DNA from: a bacterium
GTDB lineage: Bacteria; Krumholzibacteriota; Krumholzibacteriia; LZORAL124-64-63
Length of the DNA: 64,000 nucleotides
Assembly: GCA_016712675.1 (NCBI GenBank)
Contig: JADJQR010000001.1
Location: 2,356,001 to 2,420,000 of the forward strand
Direction of reading: 5' to 3'
Below the pieces are notes generated by a model, which made no database searches, was not told the DNA's origin, and saw only the letters and a list, made by a program, of their open reading frames with translations. The position numbers were made by a program, and so were the translations under genes. Shown here one piece after another: positions 17,745 through 27,684 of this stretch. Within the stretch, counting starts at the first letter, position 1, and the number at the start of each line of letters is the position of its first letter.

Positions 17745-19061
17745 CTAGCCGAGGAACCGGGCCAGCACCTGTTCCAGGTTCGGCGAACCGATCTCCTGGA
17801 GCTCGTAGCCCACGCGCACCGTGGGCTTGTTGATCTTCACGACACGGTTGAGGTCGATCGGCGTGCCGATGACCACGACGTCGCACTCGACGGCATTGAT
17901 CGTCGCCTCGAGGTCGGCCTTCTGCTCGTCGCCGTAGCCCATCGCCGGCAGCAGGGTGCCGATCTCGGGATACGCGGCGAACGTCTCGGCCAGCCGTCCC
18001 CGCGCCCAGGGGCGAGGGTCCACCAGTTCGCCCGCGCCCAGCCGCAGCGCCGCCACGACGCCGGCGCCGTACTTCATGTCGCCGTGCGTCAGGGTCGGGC
18101 CATCCTCGACCACCAGCACGCGCTTGCCGGCCAGGTCGACCGCGCCGGTGATCGTCAGCGGGCTGGCCGCGTCGATGATGATCGCCTTCGGGTTGATCTC
18201 GCGGATGTTGCCGCGCACGGCCTCGATGTTCTCGAATTCGGCCTCGACGACCTTGTTGATCACGACGACGTCGGCCAGGCGCACGTTGGTCTCGCTGGGG
18301 TAGTACGAATTCTCGTGCCCCGCCCGGTGCGGGTCGGCCACGACGATGTGCAGGTCGCTCTTGAAGAACGGCGTGTCGTTGTTGCCGCCGTCCCAGAGGA
18401 TGATGTCGGCTTCCTTCTCGGCCTCGCGGAGGATGGCCTCGTAGTCGACGCCGGCGTAGATGACGCCGCCGACGGCCACGTGCGGCTCGTACTCCTCCAT
18501 CTCCTCGATGGTGCAGTTGTGCTTCGCCAGGTCCGCGATCGTGGCGAAGCGCTGCACGCGCTGCGCCTCGAGGTCGCCGTAGGGCATCGGGTGCCGCACG
18601 GCGACGACCTTCTTGCCGGCCTTGCGCAGAATCTGGCAGATGCGGCGACTGGTCTGGCTCTTGCCGCAGCCGGTGCGCACGGCACCGACGCTGATGACCG
18701 GCTTGCTGCTCTTCAGCTCGGTCAGGCGCTCGCCCAGCATCGTGAAGTCGGCGCCCGCCGCATTGACGATCGAGGCCAGGCTCATGACCTGCTGGTAGCT
18801 GCGGTCGCTGTAGGCCATGACGCACAGTTCCGCCCCGGTCCGGCCGATCAGGTCCGGCAGGACCGATTCGTCCTCGATCGGGATGCCCGCGGGGTAGTGC
18901 GGGCCGGCCAGCGTGGCCGGGTAGCGGCGACCGTCGATGTCGGGAATCTGCGTGGCCGTGAAGGCCACGACCTCGTAAGCGGGATTGTTCCGGTAGACGC
19001 AGTTGAAGTTGTGGAAATCGCGCCCCGCGGCGCCCAGGATGATGACCTTGATCCTGCTCAT
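17745..19061 (-). CDS. cyclic 2,3-diphosphoglycerate synthase-type GTPase/ligase
   Basis: 438 residues. The protein matches the family annotated as cyclic 2,3-diphosphoglycerate synthase: an N-terminal Rossmann-like part (VIILGAAGRDFHNFN), a central nucleotide-binding loop SVGAVRTGCGKSQTS near residue 125, the segments VRHPMPYGDL and ILWDGGNNDTPFF, and a C-terminal VIGTPIDLNRVV block. In methanogens the enzyme closes 2,3-bisphosphoglycerate with ATP to a thermoprotective solute. In bacteria the product is rarely tested, so another phosphorylated substrate is possible. ATG 19061 has GAGGGG upstream. Confidence 0.8.
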   Translation of the reverse strand: MSRIKVIILGAAGRDFHNFNCVYRNNPAYEVVAFTATQIPDIDGRRYPATLAGPHYPAGIPIEDESVLPDLIGRTGAELCVMAYSDRSYQQVMSLASIVNAAGADFTMLGERLTELKSSKPVISVGAVRTGCGKSQTSRRICQILRKAGKKVVAVRHPMPYGDLEAQRVQRFATIADLAKHNCTIEEMEEYEPHVAVGGVIYAGVDYEAILREAEKEADIILWDGGNNDTPFFKSDLHIVVADPHRAGHENSYYPSETNVRLADVVVINKVVEAEFENIEAVRGNIREINPKAIIIDAASPLTITGAVDLAGKRVLVVEDGPTLTHGDMKYGAGVVAALRLGAGELVDPRPWARGRLAETFAAYPEIGTLLPAMGYGDEQKADLEATINAVECDVVVIGTPIDLNRVVKINKPTVRVGYELQEIGSPNLEQVLARFLG

Positions 19062-19116
19062 GCCGTCCCCTCAATGGTTCCGGCCGCAGCCGGAACGCCG
19101 CGAACAGGTCCAGCTG

Positions 19117-19608
19117 TCAGGGCAGCTTCCTGATGGCGGCGATGATCTGCGAGGTCGACCAGCCCGGCACCATGGGCACGCGCAGCACGCGACCCCCGGC
19201 AGCAACGACGTCACGGGCGCCCACGATGTCGGCGTCCGCGTACTCGGACCCCTTGACGAGCACGTCCGGCCGGATCAGGAGAATGGTCTCCAGCGGTGTC
19301 GGTTCGTCGAATATGGTGACCGCGGAAACCGCTCGCAAGGCTGCCATTAGCGCGGCCCGGTCGTTTTCCGGCAGGATCGGTCGCCCAGGACCCTTGAGTC
19401 GGGCAACGGAAGCGTCGCTGTTGAGAGCGACAATCAATTCGTCGGCGCTCGCCGCCGCCTGGGCCAGACTGCCCAGGTGTCCGGCGTGGATCAGGTCGAA
19501 GCAGCCGTTGGTGAAGGCGATGGTACGGCCGGCGTCGCGACAGTTGTCGGCCCAGGCGGCCAGGTCATGCCGCGCGAGCACCGGCGCGGTCAACGGAACG
19601 GCGCTCAT
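19117..19608 (-). CDS. rfaE2: heptose 1-phosphate adenylyltransferase (RfaE2 domain)
   Basis: 163 residues. It makes ADP-heptose for LPS inner core from heptose 1-phosphate and ATP. The cytidylyltransferase-like signature FTNGCFDLIHAGHL, the ALNSDASVARLKGPGRP loop and the STSQIIAAI end are intact. Its ATG overlaps the rfaE1 stop as ATGA. Many bacteria carry both activities as one HldE protein; here they are separate. GmhA and GmhB are not in the window. Confidence 0.93.
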   Translation of the reverse strand: MSAVPLTAPVLARHDLAAWADNCRDAGRTIAFTNGCFDLIHAGHLGSLAQAAASADELIVALNSDASVARLKGPGRPILPENDRAALMAALRAVSAVTIFDEPTPLETILLIRPDVLVKGSEYADADIVGARDVVAAGGRVLRVPMVPGWSTSQIIAAIRKLP

Positions 19609-20603
19609 CGCCCGCTACCGCCCGGCAGGACGGCCTTCAGCTGGTCGAGCGTGACGGCCGCGGTGCCCAGTTCGCGCACGGCTAGGCCGGCAGCGTGGTT
19701 GGCCAGGCGGGCTGCCTCCAGGTGCGGCGCGCCGGCGGCCAGGCAGGCCGTGTAGACGGCGATCACGGTGTCGCCGGCGCCGGTCACATCGTAGACCGTG
19801 GTGGCCGCAGCCGGCAGGTGATGCTCGGCGCCGGACTCCTCGTACAGCGCCATGCCGTGCTCGCCGCGCGTGATCAGCACCGCTTCGGCGCCGGTCAGGT
19901 CCAGGAGCCGGCGGCCGGCGCGACGCAGATCCTCCGGACCTGCGATAGCATGGCCGCAAGCCTGCTCGGCCTCTCGCTGGTTCGGCGTCAACGAGGTGGC
20001 CCCGCGGTACTTGGCGTAGTCGCCGCGCTTGGGGTCGACAACGACCGGCACCCCGGCCTCGCGCGCGGCACCCAGCAAGGCCGGCAGCGACGCCCCCGTC
20101 AACACGCCCTTGCCGTAGTCGCTCAGGACGATGCCATCGAACGGCCCGTTCCGGCGCAACCCCCCGACCAGCGCGGCGATGCCGGCGTCATCGACCGGAC
20201 CGTCGTCCTCGCGATCGGTGCGGCAGATCTGCTGATGGTGGGCGATGATGCGGGTCTTCAGCGTTGTCGGGCGCGCCGCGTCGGCCACCAACCCGTCGGC
20301 GGCGATCCCCCGTTCGTCCAGGAGCCTCCGCAGTGTCGTGGCGGCCTCATCCCGGCCGCAGAGGCCGAAGAAACGGGCCTCGGCGCCGAGGGCGCGGATG
20401 CCGGCGGCCACGTTGGCGGCCCCACCCAGCTTCCAGGTCTCCTCGCGCACGCGCACGACCGGCACCGGCGCCTCGGGACTGATGCGGTCGACGCTCCCCC
20501 ACACGAAGTGGTCGAGCATGGCGTCGCCGACAACGGCCAGGCGCCGCCCGGCAATGCCGGCCAACACGGCGGTCGTGGACAAGGGCTTGTCAGGCGCGTT
20601 CAT
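19605..20603 (-). CDS. rfaE1: heptose 7-phosphate kinase (RfaE1 domain)
   Basis: 332 residues of the PfkB/ribokinase fold. It phosphorylates heptose 7-phosphate at C1 for LPS core synthesis. Family marks are VVGDAMLDHFVWGSVDRISPEAPVPV at the start (positions about 21-46), the VVDPKRGDYAKYRGATSLTPN centre, and the catalytic loop VTGAGDTVIAVYTACLAAG near residue 275. A good promoter precedes it. It is coupled to rfaE2 by a four-base overlap. Confidence 0.94.
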   Translation of the reverse strand: MNAPDKPLSTTAVLAGIAGRRLAVVGDAMLDHFVWGSVDRISPEAPVPVVRVREETWKLGGAANVAAGIRALGAEARFFGLCGRDEAATTLRRLLDERGIAADGLVADAARPTTLKTRIIAHHQQICRTDREDDGPVDDAGIAALVGGLRRNGPFDGIVLSDYGKGVLTGASLPALLGAAREAGVPVVVDPKRGDYAKYRGATSLTPNQREAEQACGHAIAGPEDLRRAGRRLLDLTGAEAVLITRGEHGMALYEESGAEHHLPAAATTVYDVTGAGDTVIAVYTACLAAGAPHLEAARLANHAAGLAVRELGTAAVTLDQLKAVLPGGSGR

Positions 20604-20658
20604 GGGCGCTTTCTTGTGGGTTCAGGGATCCGGAATCGGCGGCAAGCAGGCCGTCGGC

Positions 20659-20687
20659 AACCTACCACCCGTGTCTGCGGGTGTCAA
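20659..20687 (-). promoter_or_regulatory. sigma-70-type promoter of rfaE1-rfaE2
   Basis: Minus-strand TTGACA at 20687-20682, an exact 17-base spacer, then TAGGTT at 20664-20659. The leader would be about 50 bases. The spacer begins CCCGC, as does that of the yceD promoter candidate. Confidence 0.6.
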
Positions 20688-20726
20688 CGCGCCGGGCGCT
20701 CCCCCAGCCGGCAGGAACGGATATCG

Positions 20727-21035
20727 ATGGACACCAAGAATCCCCAGCAACAGCGTATCACGGTCGACCTGAACGAGAAGGAAGCCGAAGGGATCTACAG
20801 CAACCTGACGCTTATCTCGCACAGCCCCCACGAGTTCATCCTGGACTTCGCGCGGCTGGTGCCCGGGCTGCCCAAGGCCAAGGTGCACGCGCGCATCATC
20901 ATGACGCCGCAGTCGGTCAAGGCGCTGGCCAAGTCGCTGACGGCCAACATCGAGCGGTTCGAGCAGGTCAACGGCGAGATCAAGCTAGCCGGGCAGACGC
21001 CGCAGGGACCGTCGATCGGATTCACGACGAACTGA
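20727..21035 (+). CDS. DUF3467 domain protein
   Basis: 102 residues. The pattern EAEGIYSNLTLISHSPHEFILDFARLVPG, placed at about residues 19-47, followed by KVHARIIMTPQSVKALAKSL, fits the small DUF3467 family. Its function is unknown; the fold is thought to be a simple alpha-beta unit. It is the only plus-strand gene between 1.5 kb and the window end that I support. It is divergent from rfaE1 and convergent with the ABC-2 permease. AGGAA lies ten bases before the ATG. Confidence 0.85.
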   Translation: MDTKNPQQQRITVDLNEKEAEGIYSNLTLISHSPHEFILDFARLVPGLPKAKVHARIIMTPQSVKALAKSLTANIERFEQVNGEIKLAGQTPQGPSIGFTTN

Positions 21036-21049
21036 AGCGGGCGGGCACG

Positions 21050-21077
21050 GCGCGGCCCGGCAGCGGGCCGGCCGCGC
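21050..21077. terminator. hairpin between convergent genes (DUF3467 and ABC permease)
   Basis: GCGCGG at 21050-21055 pairs with 21072-21077, and CCCG at 21056-21059 pairs with CGGG at 21064-21067; four bases bulge on one side. It sits in the 54-base gap between two converging genes, where a two-way terminator is expected. No T run is present. Confidence 0.4.
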
Positions 21078-21089
21078 CTCGCGTTCACG

Positions 21090-22310
21090 TCAGGTGGCGA
21101 TCTGCCTGCGCAGCCGCCAGGCGGCCAGCGTGAACGCCGCCACGAACCACAGCAGCAGCCCGCCCAGCAGCGGCGCCGCCTCGGCCAGGCCCCAGCCCCG
21201 GCCGACCAGACCGTGGAAGATCGAGATCGCCTGCCCGGTCGGCAGCGCCCTGCCCAGGACCTGCATGAACGCAGGGACCACCTCGAGCGGCCACCACAGC
21301 CCGCCGATGGCGGCCATGACCATCGTCAGGCCGGTGCCCAGGCCGTCGGCCTGCGCGCCCGAGCGCGCCAGCGTGCCCAGCAGGATCGCCGCCGAGGACG
21401 AGAAGGCCGCGAACAGCACCACCACGGCCGCCAGCGCCAGCGGCGCATCGCCGTAGTCCAGCTTGAACGCCACCGCGTTGAGGACCAGCAGGATGGCTGC
21501 CTGCAGCAGGCCCACGGCCATGCCGCCAAGGAAATAGCCGGCGACCAGGTCGACCGCCGAGGCGCGGCTGGTCACCAGGCGGGCCAGCGTGCGGTCACGG
21601 CGTTCCTGCACCAGGTCCTTGGCCGAGACCATCATGAACATGAGCACGAAGAACAGCACGTAGGACGGCCCGACGTGCTGGTGCGAGCGCGTCAGCCCCC
21701 AGTCCTCGGATTCCAGCCGCCCGAGGGTCGCCGCGCGCAGGCGCACGCGCGGCGACTCCCACGCGTCGACGAAGGCGCCCTCGTCGAAGGAGGCGGCGCC
21801 GTCGCGCGGGACGGGCGTCCCGGGCGGCGCCACCAGGGACATCGCGGCCCCGGCCGTCGCCAGGCGTGCCAGCTCGCCCTCGACCAGCGTGCGGGCCGCC
21901 TGGCCGCCCAGGCGATCCCCGTCGATGGTCAGGCGGAGGTCGACGCGGGGCCCCCCGGCCAGTGCGGCACTGAAGCCCGGCGGGACCTGCAGGACGGCCG
22001 TCGCGCGCCGGGCGTCGACCAGTTCGCGCGCGCGGGCGTCGGTGAAGGCGGTGTCCACGACCGCCACCTCGTACGCGTCGTTCGCGCGCAGGGGCCCCAG
22101 GAGCAGCGACACGGCCGGTCCGCCGTCCAGGTCGCTGACCAGGAGCTTGCGCCGCGCCGGCTGGGAGCTGCCGCTCCAGTCGCCCATGAGCATGCCCATC
22201 AGGTACGAGAAGACCATGGGCATCACCAGCAGCCAGACCAGGCCGCCGCGATCGCGGACCACGCGCAGCAGACGCAGCCGGACCATCGCCCCGATGACCT
22301 GCCGGTTCAC
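21090..22310 (-). CDS. ABC-2 type exporter permease (second permease)
   Basis: 406 residues from a GTG at 22310 that overlaps the first permease stop as GTGA. One N-terminal membrane segment (LVWLLVMPMVFSYLMGMLMG) is followed by a periplasmic domain of about 150 residues and then five membrane segments (for example YVLFFVLMFMMVSAKDLVQERRDRTLARL straddling residues 210-240, a typical ABC-2 coupling region). With the neighbouring permease and ATPase it would form an exporter. The substrate is not shown; envelope lipid is possible given the linked acyltransferase. Confidence 0.85.
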   Translation of the reverse strand: MNRQVIGAMVRLRLLRVVRDRGGLVWLLVMPMVFSYLMGMLMGDWSGSSQPARRKLLVSDLDGGPAVSLLLGPLRANDAYEVAVVDTAFTDARARELVDARRATAVLQVPPGFSAALAGGPRVDLRLTIDGDRLGGQAARTLVEGELARLATAGAAMSLVAPPGTPVPRDGAASFDEGAFVDAWESPRVRLRAATLGRLESEDWGLTRSHQHVGPSYVLFFVLMFMMVSAKDLVQERRDRTLARLVTSRASAVDLVAGYFLGGMAVGLLQAAILLVLNAVAFKLDYGDAPLALAAVVVLFAAFSSSAAILLGTLARSGAQADGLGTGLTMVMAAIGGLWWPLEVVPAFMQVLGRALPTGQAISIFHGLVGRGWGLAEAAPLLGGLLLWFVAAFTLAAWRLRRQIAT

Positions 22311-23634
22311 GTCCAGCCTCCCTTGCGCACCCGCGCGTCGAACAGCACCAGGACCGCCGCCAGCAGCACGAGGCTCCCGATGCCGAGCACCAGCAGCGGC
22401 GTGGCCACGTCGACCAGGGAACCGTCGGCCCCGATGACGCGCGTGAAGGAGAGGTTCGCCCAGTAGTTGAAGAAGAGCTGCCCGACCGAGCGGGACCAGG
22501 CCGGCAGGTTGTCCAGGGGCATGAAGTTCCCGCCCAACATGGCCGAGACGAGGATCACGGCCGTTGAGAGGTTGTCGAGCGCCTTTTCCGTGCGGACCAG
22601 CAGCGCCATCAGCATGAACACGCCCGCTGCCGCGGTGCAGGTCAGCAGCACGACCACCGGCAGGGTCCAGGGGTCCGGCCCGAGGTTCACGCGGAACAGC
22701 ACGGCGCCGGCCAGCAGGAGCACGCCCAGCATGCCGACACCCTGGATGACGGCAGCCACCCACTTGCCGGCCACGACAGGCCAGGCCGGTCCCGGCCCCA
22801 GCAACTGGCGCTGCAGCGTGCGCCGGGCGCGCTCGCGGTGCAGGTCGCGGGCGCCGGCCGCCACCGCGAACATCAGGAAGAAGACGGCGAAGCTGGGCAG
22901 GAAGTAGTCGAAGAGGTTCGTCTCCCGCCCCCCGTTTCCGGCGCCCGGGACCCGGTCGGCGACGACCAAGCCGACGGTCGGCCTGGACAGGACGCGCCCC
23001 AGTGCCAGATGGTGATCGATCTGCCGCGCCAGGAAGTCGACGGCACGGGCCTGCGTGCCCGCCGTGTCCGGGTCCCGCAGGTTGCGCCAGAGGTCGCCGA
23101 GGCCGCCGCGGAACATGTCCGCCAGGGCCACCGAGTCGGCCGCCGCAAGCACGACGTCCTGGGGCCACAACGCGCGGTAGGCCGCCTCGCCCGCCTGCAG
23201 GCGCAGGACCCCGCGCTGCACGATCTCCTGGACGATGCCTGCCTTCACGTCGCTGGCCGGATCCTTCCAGACCTCGATGACCAGCGAATCGGCGTTGAAG
23301 AACGAGTCCAGGGCGCCCGACGGCAGCACGATGGCCGCCGCGACGTCGCCAGCGCGCACCAGCGCGTCGGCCTGCGCCGAATCGGCCCAGGTGGGCGCGA
23401 AGAAGCCGGATTCCCGCAGGCCCTCGAGCAGGCGCTCGCGGAGGGGCTCGGGCAGGTCCGCCGCGACGATCGCCACCGGGATGGCGCTGATGCCCTTCTT
23501 GCCGAAGATGCCGCCGCCGAACGACAGGCCCATCACCGAGGTGAGCACCAGCGGCAGTGCCAGGTTCACCACCAGCGCGCGCCGGTCGGCTGCCAGGCGG
23601 CGCAGGTCGCGCGCGGCGAAAATCCACAGGCGGC

Positions 23635-23638
<4 letters not shown>
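22307..23638 (-). CDS. ABC-2 type exporter permease (first permease)
   Basis: 443 residues. The layout is the same as its neighbour: an N-terminal membrane segment (LVVNLALPLVLTSVMGLSF), a large extracytoplasmic domain (about residues 45-225), then a cluster of membrane segments with the coupling stretch AVAAGARDLHRERARRTLQRQLL. Overlaps of four bases join it to the ATPase upstream and the second permease downstream, so the three proteins are probably made in fixed ratio and assembled as a heteromeric exporter. Confidence 0.86.
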
Positions 23639-24572
<934 letters not shown>

Positions 24573-24576
<4 letters not shown>

Positions 24577-25475
24577 GCGGTTTCCTCCGGGGGTCGGGTC
24601 TTCCAGCGCCGGTGCGTCCAGAAGTACTGTTCGGGCGCCCTACGCACGGCGGCCTCGAGTCGTTGCGCGAAAATCTCCGTCAGGCGGATGACCGCGGCCG
24701 ATTCGTCCCATTCCGCCTGGGGCGCGTACGGCGGTCCCAGTTCCAGTCGGTGCCGGCCGTCGGGCAGGCGGAAGATCACCGCGCTGACGACCGGCGCTCC
24801 CAGCTTCCAGGAGAAGTAGGCTGCACCGCGGTAGAACGAGGCCGGCCGGCCCAGGAACGGCACGAAGCAGCCTTCCGGCCCCGCGTCCTGGTCGGCGGCC
24901 AGGCCGATCGCCTCGCCCCGGCGCAGGGCCGAGACCATCTCCTTGAGGGGACCGCCCGAGCGGATGACGCTCACGCCGGCGCGCGCACGCAAGGCGGCCA
25001 GCAGGCGGTCCACGTGCGGGTTCGACTGGCTCTTGCCCAGGAAGGTGACGGGGATGCCCTCGGCGCCCAGGCGCGCGGCGAGCAGTTCCCAATTGCCGAA
25101 GTGGCCGGTGACCACCAACACCCCCTGCCCGGAAGCGGCCGCGGCGCGGTAGTGCTCCAGACCCACGAGTTCGACGCGGGCGCGCACCTGCCCCGGCGAC
25201 ATCCGGCCCAGCAGCACGAATTCCATGAGGTTCGTGCCCAGATGCCGGAAGAACGCCGCGGCGACAGCCTCCCGGGCCGCTTCGCTGTGTGTGCCGCCCA
25301 GCGCTTGGCGGAGATTTTCTCGCACGATCGCCGCCCGGTACAGCCGCCGCCGCCAGACCAGCGCGCCGAGGCCGCTCCCGAACGCCAGGAGCGCGCGCGC
25401 CGGCAGCAGCGCCGCCAGCAGGAAGACGCCGCGCAGGGCGGCGTACTCGAGGCGTTGTCGGGCCGGAGACGACAG
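24573..25475 (-). CDS. LpxL/HtrB-like lipid acyltransferase, apparent CTG start
   Basis: 300 residues if begun at the CTG at 25475, the family size. The acyltransferase motif TGHFGNWELL (HxxxxE) lies near residue 125, followed by VTFLGKSQSNPHVDRLL and GLAADQDAG. The only in-frame GTG, at 25325, would remove a conserved N-terminal helix (LEYAALRGVFLLAALLPARA) and the WRRRLYRAAIVRENLRQALG stretch. No ATG, GTG or TTG lies in frame farther up; CTG 25475 has AAGG seven bases before it. A lost start through a sequence error is the alternative. It likely acylates lipid A or a related lipid at the inner membrane. Confidence 0.8.
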
Positions 25476-25579
25476 GGCACTGCCTTTCGAAGCGGCCGGC
25501 GCGCACGACCAGGGAGTTGTCCGTGTGCGCGGTCCATCCAGCCCACGACGCCGGGCGGTGCCGGTTCCGCATTGCGCCG

Positions 25580-26515
25580 TCAGGCGGTCCAGATACTACG
25601 GGCCAGCCTCCCACCCGGCAACCGGCGGATCAGCCCCGCCAGTTCCAACGCGGTCAGTCCGTCGACGAACCCACGTTCATCGCCAACCCATTCCCGCCGC
25701 AGCTCGTCCCGCCCACAGCCGCCCAGATCGATGTGCCGCCACAGCCAGCGCGCCGCCGCGTGCTCCGGGAGGGGCGGCTCGGGCGGCAGCGGCGGCGCCG
25801 GCAGCAGCGGTGCCCGCGCGCCCAGGGCCGCCAGGATGTCCGCTGCGGATTCGACCAGTCCAGCGCCTTCGCGCAGGAGCTTGTGGCAGCCTTGGCTGGT
25901 CTGCGCGTCGACGGGGCCGGGCACGGCCAGCACCTCGCGGTCGGCGTCGCCCGCTTCGCGGGCCGTGGACAGGGCTCCGCTGCGCAGGGGGGCCTCCACC
26001 ACCACCACGGCCTCCACGAGCAGGGCCAGCACCTGGTTGCGCATGAGGAAGTGGTGCTTCAGCGGCGGTGTCCCCGGCAAGAAGGGCGTGACGCTGCAGC
26101 CGTGCCGACGGATCTCGCGCAGCAGCCCGCGATGGGCCTGCGGGTAGCAAAGGTCGGTGCCGGTCGCCATGACCGCGATCGTCCGGCCTCCGGCCGCCAG
26201 CGCGCCACGGTGAGCGGCCGCATCGATGCCCCGGGCCAGACCGCTGACCACGATGCAACCGGTCGCCACCAGTTGCGCCGCGAGCACGCGCGCCACTTCC
26301 AGGCCGCGAGGCGTCGGCTGCCGCGTGCCCACGATGCCGATGCACAGGCCCCGGAGCGCCGACGCGTCGCCCTGGACGTGCAGGTCGGTGATCAGCGGGG
26401 AGCGGTCCGGTTGCCAGCTGGCCGGCCAGCAGTCATGTCCGCGGGTGACGATCAGGCGGTCACCGGGCAGGGGCAAGTCGGTCGATGGAACTTCCGTTTC
26501 GCGGGGTTCAGCCAC
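25580..26515 (-). CDS. dprA: DNA-processing protein A
   Basis: 311 residues from GTG 26515. DprA loads RecA on incoming single-stranded DNA during natural transformation. The Rossmann core shows IGIVGTRQPTPRGLEVA, SGLARGIDAAAHRGAL, IAVMATGTDLCYP, FLMRNQVLALL and VEAPLRSGALSTA, then LAVPGPVDAQTSQGCHKLL, all in the usual order. A C-terminal winged-helix-like part (about 245-311) is present, while the N-terminal HhH/SAM part is very short. Its presence with a pilus and a ComEA-like gene supports competence. Confidence 0.9.
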   Translation of the reverse strand: MAEPRETEVPSTDLPLPGDRLIVTRGHDCWPASWQPDRSPLITDLHVQGDASALRGLCIGIVGTRQPTPRGLEVARVLAAQLVATGCIVVSGLARGIDAAAHRGALAAGGRTIAVMATGTDLCYPQAHRGLLREIRRHGCSVTPFLPGTPPLKHHFLMRNQVLALLVEAVVVVEAPLRSGALSTAREAGDADREVLAVPGPVDAQTSQGCHKLLREGAGLVESAADILAALGARAPLLPAPPLPPEPPLPEHAAARWLWRHIDLGGCGRDELRREWVGDERGFVDGLTALELAGLIRRLPGGRLARSIWTA

Positions 26516-26594
26516 GATCGGGGATCCCGTCCGGGAGGACGTCGCGGCGGTTCATCGCGGCGGGGCGGCCCGCCGTCGCCGGGCCCCGCGCGGG

Positions 26595-27644
26595 TCAGCC
26601 GTTGTACAGGCGGCGCAGCAGGTGCCGCAACTCGGCCAGGCCGCGACCGGCCACGGCGGAGATCTGCAGGGTATCGGCCGCGCCGGAAGCGCTCGCCCAT
26701 TGCCGCGCCTGCGCCAGCGCCGTGGCCCCGGCCTCGGCGTCGAGCAGGTCGCTCTTGGTCACGACGACCGCGAACGGCAGTCCGGCCAAGTGCCCGCCGT
26801 AGCGCTCCAGTTCGCCGCGCAGCATGTCGAGGCCCGCCTGCGGCTCCGCGACCGAGGGATCGACCAACAGCAGCAAGGCCCGCGTGCGCTCGACGTGCCG
26901 CAGGAACTCGTGGCCCAGGCCTCGGCCCTCGCTGGCACCCTCGATCAGGCCGGGAATGTCCGCCAACGTGCAGCTGGCGTAATCTCCGAGGTCGACGATG
27001 CCAAGATTCGGCACCAGCGTGGTGAACGGATAGTCGGCCACCTTGGGTCGCGCGGCCGTCAGCACCGACAGGAGCGTGCTCTTGCCGGCGTTGGGCTCGC
27101 CCACCAGCCCGATGTCCGCGATCAGCTTCAGCTCGAAGCGGACCAGGCGCTCGAGGCCGGGCTTGCCCGGCGTGGCCCTCATCGGCGTCTGGTTGCGCGC
27201 TGACCGGAACTCCCAGTTGCCCTTGCCGCCCTTGCCCCCCTCGGCGAGCAAGAGCCGGTCCCCCGCTTCGATCAGGTCGCCGATCTGCTCGCCCGTCTGT
27301 TCGTCGAAGACGCTGGTGCCACACGGCACCTTGATGGTGACGTCCTCGCCGTCGCGCCCGGTGCAATTGTTGCCGCCGCCCTTGCCGCCGTCCTGGGCCT
27401 CGTAGCGCCGGCGGTAGCGGAAGTCCAGCAGCGTTCCCAGTTGCGGGTCGGCGACCAGCCACACCGAGCCGCCGCGGCCTCCATTGCCGCCGTCAGGGCC
27501 GCCGCGTGGAACGTACTTCTCGCGACGGGTGGAGACGCAGCCGTCCCCACCCTTGCCCGAGGTGATCGTGATCGTGGCGGTATCCAGGAACACGCGGGAC
27601 TCCCTGTTCGCGGCGTCAACCGCGGTTTGCGGCCGGTTGGCCAC
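26595..27644 (-). CDS. obgE: Obg family GTPase
   Basis: 349 residues from GTG 27644 (weak ribosome site). The glycine-rich Obg fold is clear (SGKGGDGCVSTRREKYVPRG, then GGPDGGNGGRGGSVWL), followed by a GTPase domain with G1 GEPNAGKST, G3 DIPGLIEGA and the TKSD base-recognition motif. There is no extra C-terminal domain. Obg proteins assist 50S assembly and stress control. It lies between coaD and dprA; the usual rplU-rpmA genes are not beside it. Confidence 0.95.
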   Translation of the reverse strand: MANRPQTAVDAANRESRVFLDTATITITSGKGGDGCVSTRREKYVPRGGPDGGNGGRGGSVWLVADPQLGTLLDFRYRRRYEAQDGGKGGGNNCTGRDGEDVTIKVPCGTSVFDEQTGEQIGDLIEAGDRLLLAEGGKGGKGNWEFRSARNQTPMRATPGKPGLERLVRFELKLIADIGLVGEPNAGKSTLLSVLTAARPKVADYPFTTLVPNLGIVDLGDYASCTLADIPGLIEGASEGRGLGHEFLRHVERTRALLLLVDPSVAEPQAGLDMLRGELERYGGHLAGLPFAVVVTKSDLLDAEAGATALAQARQWASASGAADTLQISAVAGRGLAELRHLLRRLYNG

Positions 27645-27684
27645 CTGTCACTCACGGACGCGGCAAGGTCCGGCGCTCAGCGCT

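Noticed and set aside
21090-23627. Single long 845-codon frame across both ABC permeases
   Set aside because: Only its last 406 codons encode a permease; the first part is a shadow of the first permease. The GTGA overlap marks the true boundary.
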